Below, piece after piece: positions 7,557 to 15,958 of a stretch of DNA of 42,546 nt. This DNA comes from Candidatus Cloacimonadota bacterium (lineage in GTDB: Bacteria > Cloacimonadota > Cloacimonadia > Cloacimonadales > JAJBBL01), in assembly GCA_019429305.1 (NCBI GenBank), contig JAHYIR010000016.1, positions 1 to 42,546 on the forward strand, given 5' to 3'. Within the stretch, counting starts at the first letter, position 1; every line of letters starts with the position of its first letter. A program made the translations under genes and the position numbers. Under the pieces are notes generated by a model, which did no database searches, had not been told where the DNA came from, and saw only the letters and a program-made list of their open reading frames with translations.

Positions 7557-8091
7557 ATTCCAAGACCTCTTTTGGTAGAGTTTGTTCTAATTTTTTTAAT
7601 GCTCTATGTAAGATAACTCTAATGTAACCCTCTTTCTTACCGATAATTTGCGATATTTCTTGAAAACTCTTCTTTTCGAAGTACCGTAATACGATGACAT
7701 CCTGATCTCTCTGGGGTAATTTCTTGATATATTCACCAAGGAATTCGTAATTCATTGTTTCTTCCATCTCTGGTGGAGATTCAAAAGTGTCTTTTTCTAT
7801 CAACAGTTCTCCTACTAATTTATGTTTCTTCTTTTCTCGCCGGTAATGGTTACTTATCTCATTCACAGCAATTCTGTATAGCCATGAAGAAAAAGGTATT
7901 GAACGCCATTTGAAGAGATGTAATTTACTCATCGCCTTATAGAAGACATCTGATACGATATCATGAGCAATATCTCTGTTTTTTACTCTCAGCATTACAA
8001 ATTTGTATATCTGTAAGAAGTACTTATCATACAGACACTCAAATGCTGACACATCATATTGTGCTTTGAGGATTAAATCTTTTTCGTTCAT
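7534..8091 (-). CDS. RNA polymerase ECF-type sigma factor
   Basis: A 185-residue sigma-70 family factor with only regions 2 and 4. Region 2 spans about residues 15-80 (FECLYDKYFLQIYKFVMLRV, DIAHDIVSDVFYKAM, and PFSSWLYRIAVNEISNHYRR for -10 recognition). Region 4 spans ~120-175 (LPQRDQDVIVLRYFEKKSFQEISQIIGKKEGYIRVILHRALKKL, a helix-turn-helix for -35 recognition). The start is ATG 8091, preceded by GAGGTGAAG. An in-frame GTG at 8106 is a weaker alternative. It heads a three-gene operon with a candidate anti-sigma protein and a double-PDZ protein, which suggests that it responds to an envelope signal. Confidence 0.93.
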   Translation of the reverse strand: MNEKDLILKAQYDVSAFECLYDKYFLQIYKFVMLRVKNRDIAHDIVSDVFYKAMSKLHLFKWRSIPFSSWLYRIAVNEISNHYRREKKKHKLVGELLIEKDTFESPPEMEETMNYEFLGEYIKKLPQRDQDVIVLRYFEKKSFQEISQIIGKKEGYIRVILHRALKKLEQTLPKEVLEYVGRKVS

Positions 8092-8254
8092 CTTCACCTC
8101 ATTCACCTCTCTTAACGGTGCTTTATCTTATTAGTTTCATGTAGTGATATCTTCTGCTTATAGAAAAAAGACTATCACTTCATATCTTATTTCTAATCAA
8201 TAATATACTACTGCTTGATTCTTGAGTCAAGCAAATTTTTAACATACCGCTTGA

Positions 8255-9496
8255 TTAATCTGAAGTATTAAAAGATGAGAATAGTTTTACATATTTACGA
8301 TAACTATCAGGAAAAGGTTTTAATGTTCTACTCAATGAGTCATGAATATGTGATATTAGTATTCCATAATTCGTAATGGGAATATTATTTTCAGAAGCTG
8401 TTTTTATTCTATGAAGCATCTCTTTTCTGTTTATCATACAGCCGCCACATTGAATGATCAACTTGATGTTCTCCAGATCCTGATGAATCATCTTGCCGGC
8501 ATTAATAATATACTGGAGTTTCTTTCCCGTATATTGATCTAACCAATGTGGTATTTTAACTCTTCCGATATCGTCCGGCTGGCTGTGATGAGTGCACGCT
8601 TCAGCGATGAGCACTTTATCTCCTGATTGCAGTTCTTTGAGAACGGTTAGTCCATCAATAAAGGGATTTAGTTCACCTTTCAATCTCGAGAAAAGGATAG
8701 AATAAGTAGTTAGCAAAGTATCTTCTGGAGTGTTTTTTGAGATAAGTCCTATAGCTTGTGAATCGGTAATTATCAGCTTGGGTTTTACTTTTAAAAGATC
8801 AAGCGTTAAAGATAATTCTTCCGGCTGAATACATATTGATAGAGAGTGGTTGTCTAATGTTTCTCTCAAAGCTTGCTCTTGTGGTAGTATAATTCGCCCT
8901 TTAGGAGCTGCCGAATCAATAGGTATGATGTGAATAACTATATCGTGAGGTTTGATTAAGTCTCGCAGAATAATATCAGAACTAATTACTTCAGGGACTT
9001 TTTGAGCAATCATTAACCGAAGTTCAGGTATATTAAACCCTGTCTTTGCTGAGACTCTTATAAAATCTATACTGCTCTCAGATAAAAATTGTTCTGTATT
9101 ATTTGCTATTTCCGAACTATGATCTACATCTGATTTGTTTAACACCACTATCGCATTCTTATTATAACTCAGAAATTCTTTTTCTACTTCATCAAAATCA
9201 CTGTAAGTAGTGACCAGAATAACTAAGTCGGTTCTTTTCAGAGTAGCTATGGTTTTTTTTACTCTCTTTTCGCCAAGTTCTCCAATATCATCCAGACCAG
9301 CTGTATCTATAATGAAGACCGGACCTAAGGGAAGGATTTCCATTGCTTTTCCTACAGGATCAGTAGTAGTCCCAGCAATATTAGACACAATAGCTGTCTC
9401 TTGATTGGTCAAGGCGTTGATCAAAGAGGACTTGCCGACATTTCTTTTCCCAAAGATCCCAATATGGGGTCGCATAGAAACTGGTGTTTTTTTCAT
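8255..9496 (-). CDS. hydF: [FeFe]-hydrogenase H-cluster maturation GTPase HydF
   Basis: A 413-residue HydF, the scaffold on which the 2Fe subcluster is assembled before transfer to HydA. The N-terminal GTPase domain has Walker A GKRNVGKSS (residues ~16-24), switch I GTTTDPV, DTAGLDD (G3) and NKSD (G4). The C-terminal [4Fe-4S] site is seen as EACTHHS and, about 50 residues later, QCGGC. The family's CxHx(46-53)HCxxC pattern is kept except that the second His is Gln here. It follows hydG with 4 bp between stop and start and no clear ribosome-binding site, suggesting coupled translation. HydE is absent from the window. A weak hairpin follows its stop (TGCTTGA / TCAAGCA). Confidence 0.95.
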   Translation of the reverse strand: MKKTPVSMRPHIGIFGKRNVGKSSLINALTNQETAIVSNIAGTTTDPVGKAMEILPLGPVFIIDTAGLDDIGELGEKRVKKTIATLKRTDLVILVTTYSDFDEVEKEFLSYNKNAIVVLNKSDVDHSSEIANNTEQFLSESSIDFIRVSAKTGFNIPELRLMIAQKVPEVISSDIILRDLIKPHDIVIHIIPIDSAAPKGRIILPQEQALRETLDNHSLSICIQPEELSLTLDLLKVKPKLIITDSQAIGLISKNTPEDTLLTTYSILFSRLKGELNPFIDGLTVLKELQSGDKVLIAEACTHHSQPDDIGRVKIPHWLDQYTGKKLQYIINAGKMIHQDLENIKLIIQCGGCMINRKEMLHRIKTASENNIPITNYGILISHIHDSLSRTLKPFPDSYRKYVKLFSSFNTSD

Positions 9497-9500
9497 ATTA

Positions 9501-10904
9501 TTATTGTATCAAATCTCGTTCACCATTAATAATTCTGTCGTATTGATCAAGCAGGAATTTCCGGTATTTAGAGTCTTTATAACCGGCAATTTCTTTCTTA
9601 ATGAGGTTTAATCCAATCTGTTTAGTTTCAGGAGATGCAAAATCAAGTATATACTCAAGATAAGTCAAAATAGCGTTTGGTTGGCAGAATTTGTGAATAT
9701 TACCAGGTTTAGCGTAGTTCATGAATTTATATCCGGTTCGACCTTTTCGATAACAAGAGGTACAAAAGGAAGGGATAAATCCTTGGTTGCTGAGATCTTT
9801 TATAACTTCATCAAGAGAACGGGTATCACCGATTGTAAATTGTTGCTTATCCGGTTGGTGATTTATCTCATCATGATATGCTCCCGGATATGTTTTTGAT
9901 CCGGCAGATATTTGCGATACCCCCAATTTTAATAGTATGTTTCGAAGAGCTATGTTTTCTCTTGTTGTTAGAATTATACCAGTGTAAGGGATTGCTATCC
10001 TTAAGACAGCAACAATCATTTTTAGATCTTCATCAGAAACCTGAAAAGGTGGGCATTCACTCACCGGAGCATTTAAAGCTGGCTCGATCCGTGGGAAGGA
10101 TATGGTATGAGGTCCGATTCCATAATTATTTTCCAGATGTTGAGAATGCTGTATTAAGGCGAGCAGTTCAAATCTCCAATCATAGAGTCCAAATAGTACC
10201 CCCAATCCTACATCATCAAGACCGGCAGAAAATGCCTTATCATGTGTCAAGAGACGATAATCATAATCTCTCTTCTTCCCTTTCAGATGCATTTTCTTGT
10301 AGGTATCACGATGGTATGTCTCTTGAAAACATTGATATGTTCCAATGCCTGCTTCTTTGACTATCTTGAAGTCTTCTATAGATAAAGGGGCTGAATTGAT
10401 ATTTACCCTTCTGATGTTGTTATGAGTTATCGCTTGCGAATAGACTGCATTGACTGTTTCAGCTATCCATTTACCATCGAAACGTGGATGTTCACCATAA
10501 ACCAATAATAGTCTTTTATGTCCTTGACTTATTAAGATCTTAGTCTCTTCCTTGATCTCCTCTATAGAGAGTGTTCTTCTCAACAGTCCTTTGTTATCGG
10601 CTCTAAAACCGCAATATTCGCAAATATTTGAGCACTCATTAGAGAGATACAGAGGTACAAAGATAACGATCCGGTTTCCATAAATCTCTTGTTTGATCTT
10701 ATAGGCAGTTTGATAGAGTTGGTTAATAAGTTCAGGATCTTCTAATTTCAACAATAGAGCTACTTCGTTAAGATCAAGACCCTTTTTCTCAGATGCTTTT
10801 GCTAAAATATCTTTGATTAGCTCAGTGTCAGGTTTCAAGTTATTGCTGAGTAAATGCTCCAAAAACTCATTATCCATGAAACTCTTTTCTCTATTTTTTT
10901 TCAT
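9501..10904 (-). CDS. hydG: [FeFe]-hydrogenase maturase HydG (radical SAM tyrosine lyase)
   Basis: A 467-residue HydG that cleaves tyrosine to supply CO and cyanide ligands to the H-cluster. The radical SAM motif CSNICEYC (CxxxCxxC) is preceded by IVIFVPLYLSNE. The C-terminal auxiliary cluster motif that separates HydG from ThiH is complete: CTSCYRKGRTGYKFM through HKFC fits CX2CX22C. The ATG at 10904 has little ribosome-binding site. An internal ATG at 10877, preceded by AAAGAGTTTC, is an alternative that keeps all domains. It is followed immediately by hydF and separated from hydA upstream by a terminator, so it probably has its own promoter within 10905-10993. Confidence 0.96.
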   Translation of the reverse strand: MKKNREKSFMDNEFLEHLLSNNLKPDTELIKDILAKASEKKGLDLNEVALLLKLEDPELINQLYQTAYKIKQEIYGNRIVIFVPLYLSNECSNICEYCGFRADNKGLLRRTLSIEEIKEETKILISQGHKRLLLVYGEHPRFDGKWIAETVNAVYSQAITHNNIRRVNINSAPLSIEDFKIVKEAGIGTYQCFQETYHRDTYKKMHLKGKKRDYDYRLLTHDKAFSAGLDDVGLGVLFGLYDWRFELLALIQHSQHLENNYGIGPHTISFPRIEPALNAPVSECPPFQVSDEDLKMIVAVLRIAIPYTGIILTTRENIALRNILLKLGVSQISAGSKTYPGAYHDEINHQPDKQQFTIGDTRSLDEVIKDLSNQGFIPSFCTSCYRKGRTGYKFMNYAKPGNIHKFCQPNAILTYLEYILDFASPETKQIGLNLIKKEIAGYKDSKYRKFLLDQYDRIINGERDLIQ

Positions 10905-10993
10905 TATTTTTAGTTCTGTTGCAATTTTTTACTATCTAATACACATTCTCTGATTAAATCTTCCATAGAAAGTATAAAACTTTTTACTGAAAT

Positions 10994-11018
10994 AAAAGAC
11001 CGCATAAAGCGGTCTTTT
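10994..11018 (-). terminator. Terminator after the hydrogenase structural operon
   Basis: A perfect 10-bp inverted repeat AAAAGACCGC / GCGGTCTTTT with loop ATAAA. On the minus strand the 3' arm ends in TTTT and continues TATTTC. It lies 13 bp after the hydA stop and separates hydA from hydG. Confidence 0.85.
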
Positions 11019-11031
11019 ATGAAATCATTTC

Positions 11032-12813
11032 TTAATGGTGTTTAGAAGTTGCTTCTTTTAAAATCTTGCCGTCAGATTTATCTCTATGATAGTAACTAGT
11101 ATGCAGTAGTTTATGAGCAATTTCTGATCCGGGAGAGCCGAGAAACTTTTCATATAGAGCTGCAACTGCCGGATTCTCATGAGATAATCTAATAGACAGG
11201 GCTTTATCTTCTTTATAAAGAGTCTCACCTCGTCTTGCTCTGGTAGCCAAGCTACTGCCGAATGGTTGTCCTCCACCGCCAACACAACCGCCGGGACAAG
11301 CCATAACTTCAATAAAATGATAACCTGATTTGCCAGTTGTTTGGATCTGATTTCTCACAATATCCATCAACTTCCGTGCCTGACCGAGACTATGGGCAAC
11401 AGCGATCTTAACCTTTATTCCCTCTACATCAACAACAGCTTCCTTTATACCTTCCATACCACGGACTGCATGAATCTCGACATCAGGCAGGTTTTTACCT
11501 GTGATCAGGAAATAGGCGGACCTTAAAGCAGCTTCCATAACTCCACCGGTTGTACCAAAGATAGTAGCTGCACCAGTGTAAAGACCCATGAAATCATCGG
11601 CTTTATCATCTTCTAAGTTCTTAAAATCTATCCCCGCTTCTTTTATCATCCTCGCAATTTCACGGGTAGTTAAGACATAATCAACATCCTGATAACCTGA
11701 ATCTGTCATCTCCGGTCGTCGTGCTTCAAATTTCTTAGCCGTACAGGGCATGATAGAGACCGACACAATATCCTGAGGAGCAATATCTTTCTCTTTTGCA
11801 TAATAGGTTTTTACTAAAGCACCAAACATCTGCTGGGGTGATTTACAGGTTGAAACATTATCTGCCAGATCAGAGTAATAAGTTTCCATGAATTTGATCC
11901 AACCGGGTGAGCAAGAAGTGATCAAGGGGAGCGTTCCCCCTTCTTTAAATCGTTTAACAAATTCAGTTCCTTCTTCCATGATTGTTAGATCAGCTGTAAA
12001 GTTTGTATCGAATATTGCATTAAAACCAAGTTTACGGAAAGCAGCATACATTTTACCCACTGTAAGAGTACCCTCTTCCATACCGAACTCTTCACCTAAA
12101 GTAGCTCTTACAGCTGGGGCAGCTTGGATAACTACGTGTTTTTCCGGATTCAACAGTTCTTCCCAAACTTGATCAGTTTCGGTTTTTTCGGTTAAGGCAG
12201 CAGTTGGGCAATAAACTGCACACTGACCACAGTTGATACAAGTACTATCTGCCATACCTTTACTAAAAGGTGTATTAATCTCTACTTCAAAACCACGATT
12301 TACATGCGTCAGGGCATAAACAGTTTGAATATCATTACAGACAGTCACACAACGACCACAGGCGATACATTTATTAGGATCTCTAATGATAGAAACGCTA
12401 CTATCATCGATCGGTTTTTTCTTTACTAAAGAAGCGATCTCATCGGTTTTTACACCCATGTAATATGCCAGATCTTGTAATTCGCATTTATTGTTCGCAA
12501 TACAGGTCAGACAATCAACATAATGGTCTGTTAAAATAAGTTCCAGCAGCTTTTTTCTCAATTTTCTCAATTGAACGCTATTAGTACGGATTTTCATACC
12601 TTCATAAACAGGGGTGCAACAAGCTCTTTTAGGAAGTTCCATCCCTTCAATTTCTACGATACAGATCCCACAACCAGAAGAAGGTTTTAGATCTTTATGA
12701 TAACAAAGTGAAGGAATCTTGATCCCAATTTCAGCTGCAGCTTCTATTATTGTTGTTTCTTCTTTTGTTTGTACATGATTACCATCTATCCAGACATTTA
12801 TTAATTTTTCCAT
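11032..12813 (-). CDS. hydA: NAD-linked [FeFe]-hydrogenase catalytic subunit
   Basis: A 593-residue catalytic subunit. In order: an N-terminal [2Fe-2S] ferredoxin domain (CYHKDLKPSSGCGIC, then CC in RACCTPV), the His-Cys3 cluster (HYVDCLTCIANNKCEL), two [4Fe-4S] motifs (CIACGRCVTVCND, CINCGQCAVYCP), and the H-domain. H-cluster motifs are all intact: TSCSPGWIKF (L1), MPCTAKKFEARR (L2), and EVMACPGGCVGGGGQP (L3). This is the layout of group A hydrogenases in HydABC/HndABCD complexes, which couple H2 to NAD(P) and often ferredoxin. It would be cytosolic since there is no signal peptide. It is last in the operon after the HydB-like gene (14-bp gap), with a terminator right after it. GAGGTGATAAG precedes the ATG. 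Confidence 0.97.
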   Translation of the reverse strand: MEKLINVWIDGNHVQTKEETTIIEAAAEIGIKIPSLCYHKDLKPSSGCGICIVEIEGMELPKRACCTPVYEGMKIRTNSVQLRKLRKKLLELILTDHYVDCLTCIANNKCELQDLAYYMGVKTDEIASLVKKKPIDDSSVSIIRDPNKCIACGRCVTVCNDIQTVYALTHVNRGFEVEINTPFSKGMADSTCINCGQCAVYCPTAALTEKTETDQVWEELLNPEKHVVIQAAPAVRATLGEEFGMEEGTLTVGKMYAAFRKLGFNAIFDTNFTADLTIMEEGTEFVKRFKEGGTLPLITSCSPGWIKFMETYYSDLADNVSTCKSPQQMFGALVKTYYAKEKDIAPQDIVSVSIMPCTAKKFEARRPEMTDSGYQDVDYVLTTREIARMIKEAGIDFKNLEDDKADDFMGLYTGAATIFGTTGGVMEAALRSAYFLITGKNLPDVEIHAVRGMEGIKEAVVDVEGIKVKIAVAHSLGQARKLMDIVRNQIQTTGKSGYHFIEVMACPGGCVGGGGQPFGSSLATRARRGETLYKEDKALSIRLSHENPAVAALYEKFLGSPGSEIAHKLLHTSYYHRDKSDGKILKEATSKHH

Positions 12814-12827
12814 TTTCTTATCACCTC

Positions 12828-14411
12828 TTATTTATTTACTGCTTCTCTGTTTTGGTTAAGATAGAAAAGAAAATCTTCTCTAAAATTCTCTATTGCACTC
12901 TTAACGACAAGGAGTAATGATTGTCCCAAAGCACAGAAAGATGTTTGATACATTGTGCTGGCTAACAATATCATCTTTTCGAGTTCACTTTCATCTGTCC
13001 TACCATTTTTTATGGCTTTTATCGATTCATAGAGATTTTCATTACCATTACTGCAAGGGATGCACTTTCCGCATGATTCGTGACGGAAGAAGCGGATGAT
13101 CGATTCTAACATATCAGCAATATTAACTGTATCATCCATAACCAATATTGCTCCGGAGCCAAGAACTGCCTTGTATTCAGCGAGGTTATGAAAATCCATT
13201 TTTACATCTAACATGTCTTCTGCAAGAAAAACACCGGCAGCTCCACCAACAAGGGCAGCTTTGAATTTGCCCGATTTTTTCATACCACCACCATATTTCT
13301 CGATAATAGTCCGTAAAGTAGTTCCCATCTCAACTTCACAGAGACCAGGCACCATGACATCGCCCAAAATAGTAAAAACTTTAGTTCCCGGACTTTCTTC
13401 GGTTCCAATATTCCAGAACCAATCAGCTCCGTTCAGGATAATACCAGGTACATTGGCGATCGTTTCGACATTATTCACCACTGTTGGTACAGATTGATAT
13501 CCTCGTTGTCCCGGATAAGGTGGTTTGCTTCTGGGGTTACCGCGATTTCCTTCCATCGATTCGATCAATGCAGTTTCTTCACCACAAACATAGGCACCGG
13601 CACCGATTTTAATTGAAATATCGAGATCAAAGCCGGAATTGAATATATTCTTACCCAACAGCCCATAATCATAAGCTTGATCAATAGCATTCTGCAAGCG
13701 GGCAATACAGAGTTTATATTCCCCTCTGATATAGATATATGCCTTATGCGCAGCGACTGCATAAGCGGCAATCATTGTCCCTTCCAGCAATTTATGCGGA
13801 TCTCCTTCCATGATCAATCTGTCTTTAAAAGTACCCGGCTCTCCTTCGTCGGCATTGATGACAACGCATTTGTAGTCTGATTGGATCGGGGCGGTAAAAC
13901 TCCATTTTAGACCGGCTGGGAATCCTGCTCCACCGCGTCCTCTTAATCTTGAATCTTTTACTGTTTGTACAACATCTTCCGGTTTCATAGTTAACAGGAC
14001 TTTTTCCCACGCTTCATAGCCACCATAACCTAAATAGTCTTCGATCTTATCCGGATTAATGATTCCAGAATTACTGAGAACGATCCTTTTGTCATACTCT
14101 AAAGGAATATCTTTTCTTTCTTCCCTGTCCAGTACCAGATTTTTTAATATTCTTCCTTTAACGATATGTTCTTCAATCAATTTAGGGACCATATCGACAG
14201 TCATGTTGCCATATACAATGTTATCAGGGTATATTACTAAGCATATGCCTTGATTAAAGAAACCAAGAGATCCCGTTTGTAAAACATTGATCTCATCTAA
14301 TAGATTTCTATCATTTAATTCTTCCTTTATTGCTTCCAGTACTTCTTTTGCACCTCTTTGGGTAGATGATTCATCAAGTTCGACTAAGATATGACTTCGA
14401 AAGTACTTCAT
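12828..14411 (-). CDS. hydB: NuoF-like flavin subunit of [FeFe]-hydrogenase
   Basis: A 527-residue flavoprotein that would bind FMN and NAD(H) and pass electrons to HydA. The core is typical: GRGGAGFPAGLKW (FMN/NAD), NADEGEPGTFKDR, GAGAYVCGEETALIESMEG, and the N3-type [4Fe-4S] site SCGKCIPC with a distant SFCALG. The N-terminal ~90 residues form the thioredoxin-like domain, but its [2Fe-2S] cysteines are gone (LDESSTQRGA and TGSLGFFNQG at the places that normally read TGC.S.GA and TGC.G.C). The C-terminal two-[4Fe-4S] ferredoxin extension seen in Thermotoga maritima HydB is absent; the protein ends at EAVNK. The start overlaps the hydC stop as ATGA. Confidence 0.93.
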   Translation of the reverse strand: MKYFRSHILVELDESSTQRGAKEVLEAIKEELNDRNLLDEINVLQTGSLGFFNQGICLVIYPDNIVYGNMTVDMVPKLIEEHIVKGRILKNLVLDREERKDIPLEYDKRIVLSNSGIINPDKIEDYLGYGGYEAWEKVLLTMKPEDVVQTVKDSRLRGRGGAGFPAGLKWSFTAPIQSDYKCVVINADEGEPGTFKDRLIMEGDPHKLLEGTMIAAYAVAAHKAYIYIRGEYKLCIARLQNAIDQAYDYGLLGKNIFNSGFDLDISIKIGAGAYVCGEETALIESMEGNRGNPRSKPPYPGQRGYQSVPTVVNNVETIANVPGIILNGADWFWNIGTEESPGTKVFTILGDVMVPGLCEVEMGTTLRTIIEKYGGGMKKSGKFKAALVGGAAGVFLAEDMLDVKMDFHNLAEYKAVLGSGAILVMDDTVNIADMLESIIRFFRHESCGKCIPCSNGNENLYESIKAIKNGRTDESELEKMILLASTMYQTSFCALGQSLLLVVKSAIENFREDFLFYLNQNREAVNK

Positions 14412-14866
14412 AGCTTGGCCTCCCGAAGTTTAGCAATAATAGATTTCACCTTATCTTCTGTCAGATCACCATAGAAATCATCATTGATCATCATTACCGG
14501 AGCATTACCGCACAAACCTAAACAAGCACATAACTCGAGAGTAAATAGACCGTCTGTTGTTGTTTCACCGGTCTTGATGTTTAAAATGTCTTTCAATTTC
14601 TTCAAAATATTATTAGAACCCTTCAAATAACATGGTGGTGATTCACAGAGTCTAATGATGTACTTTCCTCTCGGTTTAGTACTATACATAGTATAGAAAG
14701 TCAGAACACCATAAATATGATTAGCCGGAATTTTTAAAAACTCAGATACGGCTTGAACTGCTTCTTCTGAGACATAATGCTGGGGATGTTTGTCCTGAAT
14801 GTCATGCAAAATATAGATCAGATTATCTTTTGTGGGTTTGTAATTCTCAAATATCTTTTGATACAT
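14408..14866 (-). CDS. hydC: NuoE-like [2Fe-2S] subunit of [FeFe]-hydrogenase
   Basis: A 152-residue subunit homologous to NuoE / HndA. It has the thioredoxin-like fold with its four cluster cysteines in place: CESPPC (residues ~86-91) and CACLGLC (last two Cys used). An N-terminal helical part (PTKDNLIYILHDIQDKHPQHYVSEEAV) precedes it, and NAPVMMINDDFYGDLTEDK follows. It is the only thioredoxin-like subunit in this operon that still has its ligands. AGGAGAAAAGT precedes the ATG. It overlaps hydB by 4 bases and follows the HndB-like gene by 60 bp. Confidence 0.94.
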   Translation of the reverse strand: MYQKIFENYKPTKDNLIYILHDIQDKHPQHYVSEEAVQAVSEFLKIPANHIYGVLTFYTMYSTKPRGKYIIRLCESPPCYLKGSNNILKKLKDILNIKTGETTTDGLFTLELCACLGLCGNAPVMMINDDFYGDLTEDKVKSIIAKLREAKL

Positions 14867-14926
14867 ACTTTTCTCCTATATTCGTTCTCATTATAATTTT
14901 ATTTTACAAGCAAGAAGGTTGTTCGA

Positions 14927-15292
14927 TTACTCTTGGGAAGCAACAACAAAGTCGGATACTATTTGTCCATTGACTATGTGTTCCGCAACTATTCTTCTTA
15001 CTTTTTCCGGAGTTAAATATCCATAGGTTATTGTCGGTTTACCTTTCTCGATCAAGTCAACAACTGGTTCCATTGAAGACAATCCTTTTTCTCCGGTTTG
15101 AGTTACTTGAATATCTTTTAGTGATCGTTTTTCAATTTCTTCTAAAAAGGTTTTCATTACATCTCGGGCACCCATAGCAATTCCGGATGTACCCATTCCT
15201 ACAACGACCTTGATACGGTAGTCACTACCTCTGAGTTTCATCTCTTGTTGTGCCTTTTCCCGTATCATTCGTAATTCTTCTAATGATTTCAT
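14927..15292 (-). CDS. HndB-like thioredoxin-fold subunit, cysteine-free
   Basis: A 121-residue protein starting at ATG 15292, with GAAAGGAGTCTATT upstream; a longer frame to 15406 has no support. It matches the small ferredoxin-like protein encoded with NAD(P)-linked [FeFe]-hydrogenases (HndB of HndABCD). It opens with MKSLEELRMIREKAQQEM and contains VVVGMGTSGIAMGARDVM and TQTGEKGLSSMEPVVDLI. In [2Fe-2S] relatives these two loops carry the cluster cysteines, but this protein has no cysteine at all. A structural or regulatory role in the complex is therefore more likely than electron transfer. It is the first gene of the operon B-C-hydB-hydA. Candidate -35 boxes (TTGACA) lie upstream near 15342-15365, with no convincing -10. 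Confidence 0.82.
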   Translation of the reverse strand: MKSLEELRMIREKAQQEMKLRGSDYRIKVVVGMGTSGIAMGARDVMKTFLEEIEKRSLKDIQVTQTGEKGLSSMEPVVDLIEKGKPTITYGYLTPEKVRRIVAEHIVNGQIVSDFVVASQE

Positions 15293-15958
15293 AATAGACT
15301 CCTTTCTTTTATATATTTCTTTAGTTTTTCTCCAAATCTGTGTCAAAACCAAGAAATTAGCAATAGATGTCAACCATTTTATCATCTCAACTGAAGAAAG
15401 AACCACGAAGAGAATCTTTCGTAATGGAGAGATCTCATTACGGACTAACTTTTAGTAAATTGCTTTCTTTTGTACCGACAAAAGAAAGTAACAAATAAAA
15501 CCTCCCGGCTCTACAATTAATAGTTAAAAACCTTCTCGTCTCTGCTTCTTTCGCTAAACTCCTCGCTTCGCTCGTCTAACAGTAGCTTCGAAGCAGATCC
15601 TCGTTCGGTTTTCTTCACACCGTTAATTGTAATGCCGGATTATCTATTCTTTCCCGCCACCCAAATAGAGCGTAGCTCCATACCTGCGACTGAAGTCGCA
15701 GGCTATCATATTTCACCCCTTCAGGGTGCTGTCGGAGCCAAGCAAGAAATCTATTTTGTCATCTCGACTGAAGCGAAGCGTAATGGAGAGATCTCAACAC
15801 TGACTTACATGATATTCAAACAAACTTAAAAAAAAATAATCAACTCAGCAATATATTTGACAAAATATCTCATTTCTATTGTTTTAACACCATGTGATTT
15901 TTTTAGCACAATCAACATACTTTTTAGCGGGTAAGAAAGACAAGAACATGGAGGAATT
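15293..15958. repeat. Repeat-filled spacer with copy 1 of a ~285-bp dispersed repeat
   Basis: No gene is seen. A variant of the GTCATCTCGACTG...GAGAGATCTCA repeat occupies ~15375-15430 just upstream of the hydrogenase operon. From 15461 to 15745 runs a block that recurs in the same orientation at 42042-42325. It begins with a CTTTCTTTTGTAC hairpin, includes CCTCCCGGCTCTACAATTAA and GTAATGCCGGAT, and ends in hairpin modules (CCTGCGACTGAAGTCGCAGG at 15683-15702). Another GTCATCTCGACTG repeat follows at 15757-15796. The last 150 bp are AT-rich and should hold the tricorn promoter (TTGACA at 15857-15862 is a possible -35). Confidence 0.85.

Noticed and set aside
9501-10904. Alternative reading of the radical SAM gene as ThiH or HydE
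   Set aside because: The C-terminal CX2CX22C motif and adjacency to hydF identify HydG.
11058-11312. Small minus-strand frame inside the 3' end of hydA
   Set aside because: It is an out-of-frame shadow of the hydA C-terminus with its L3 motif.
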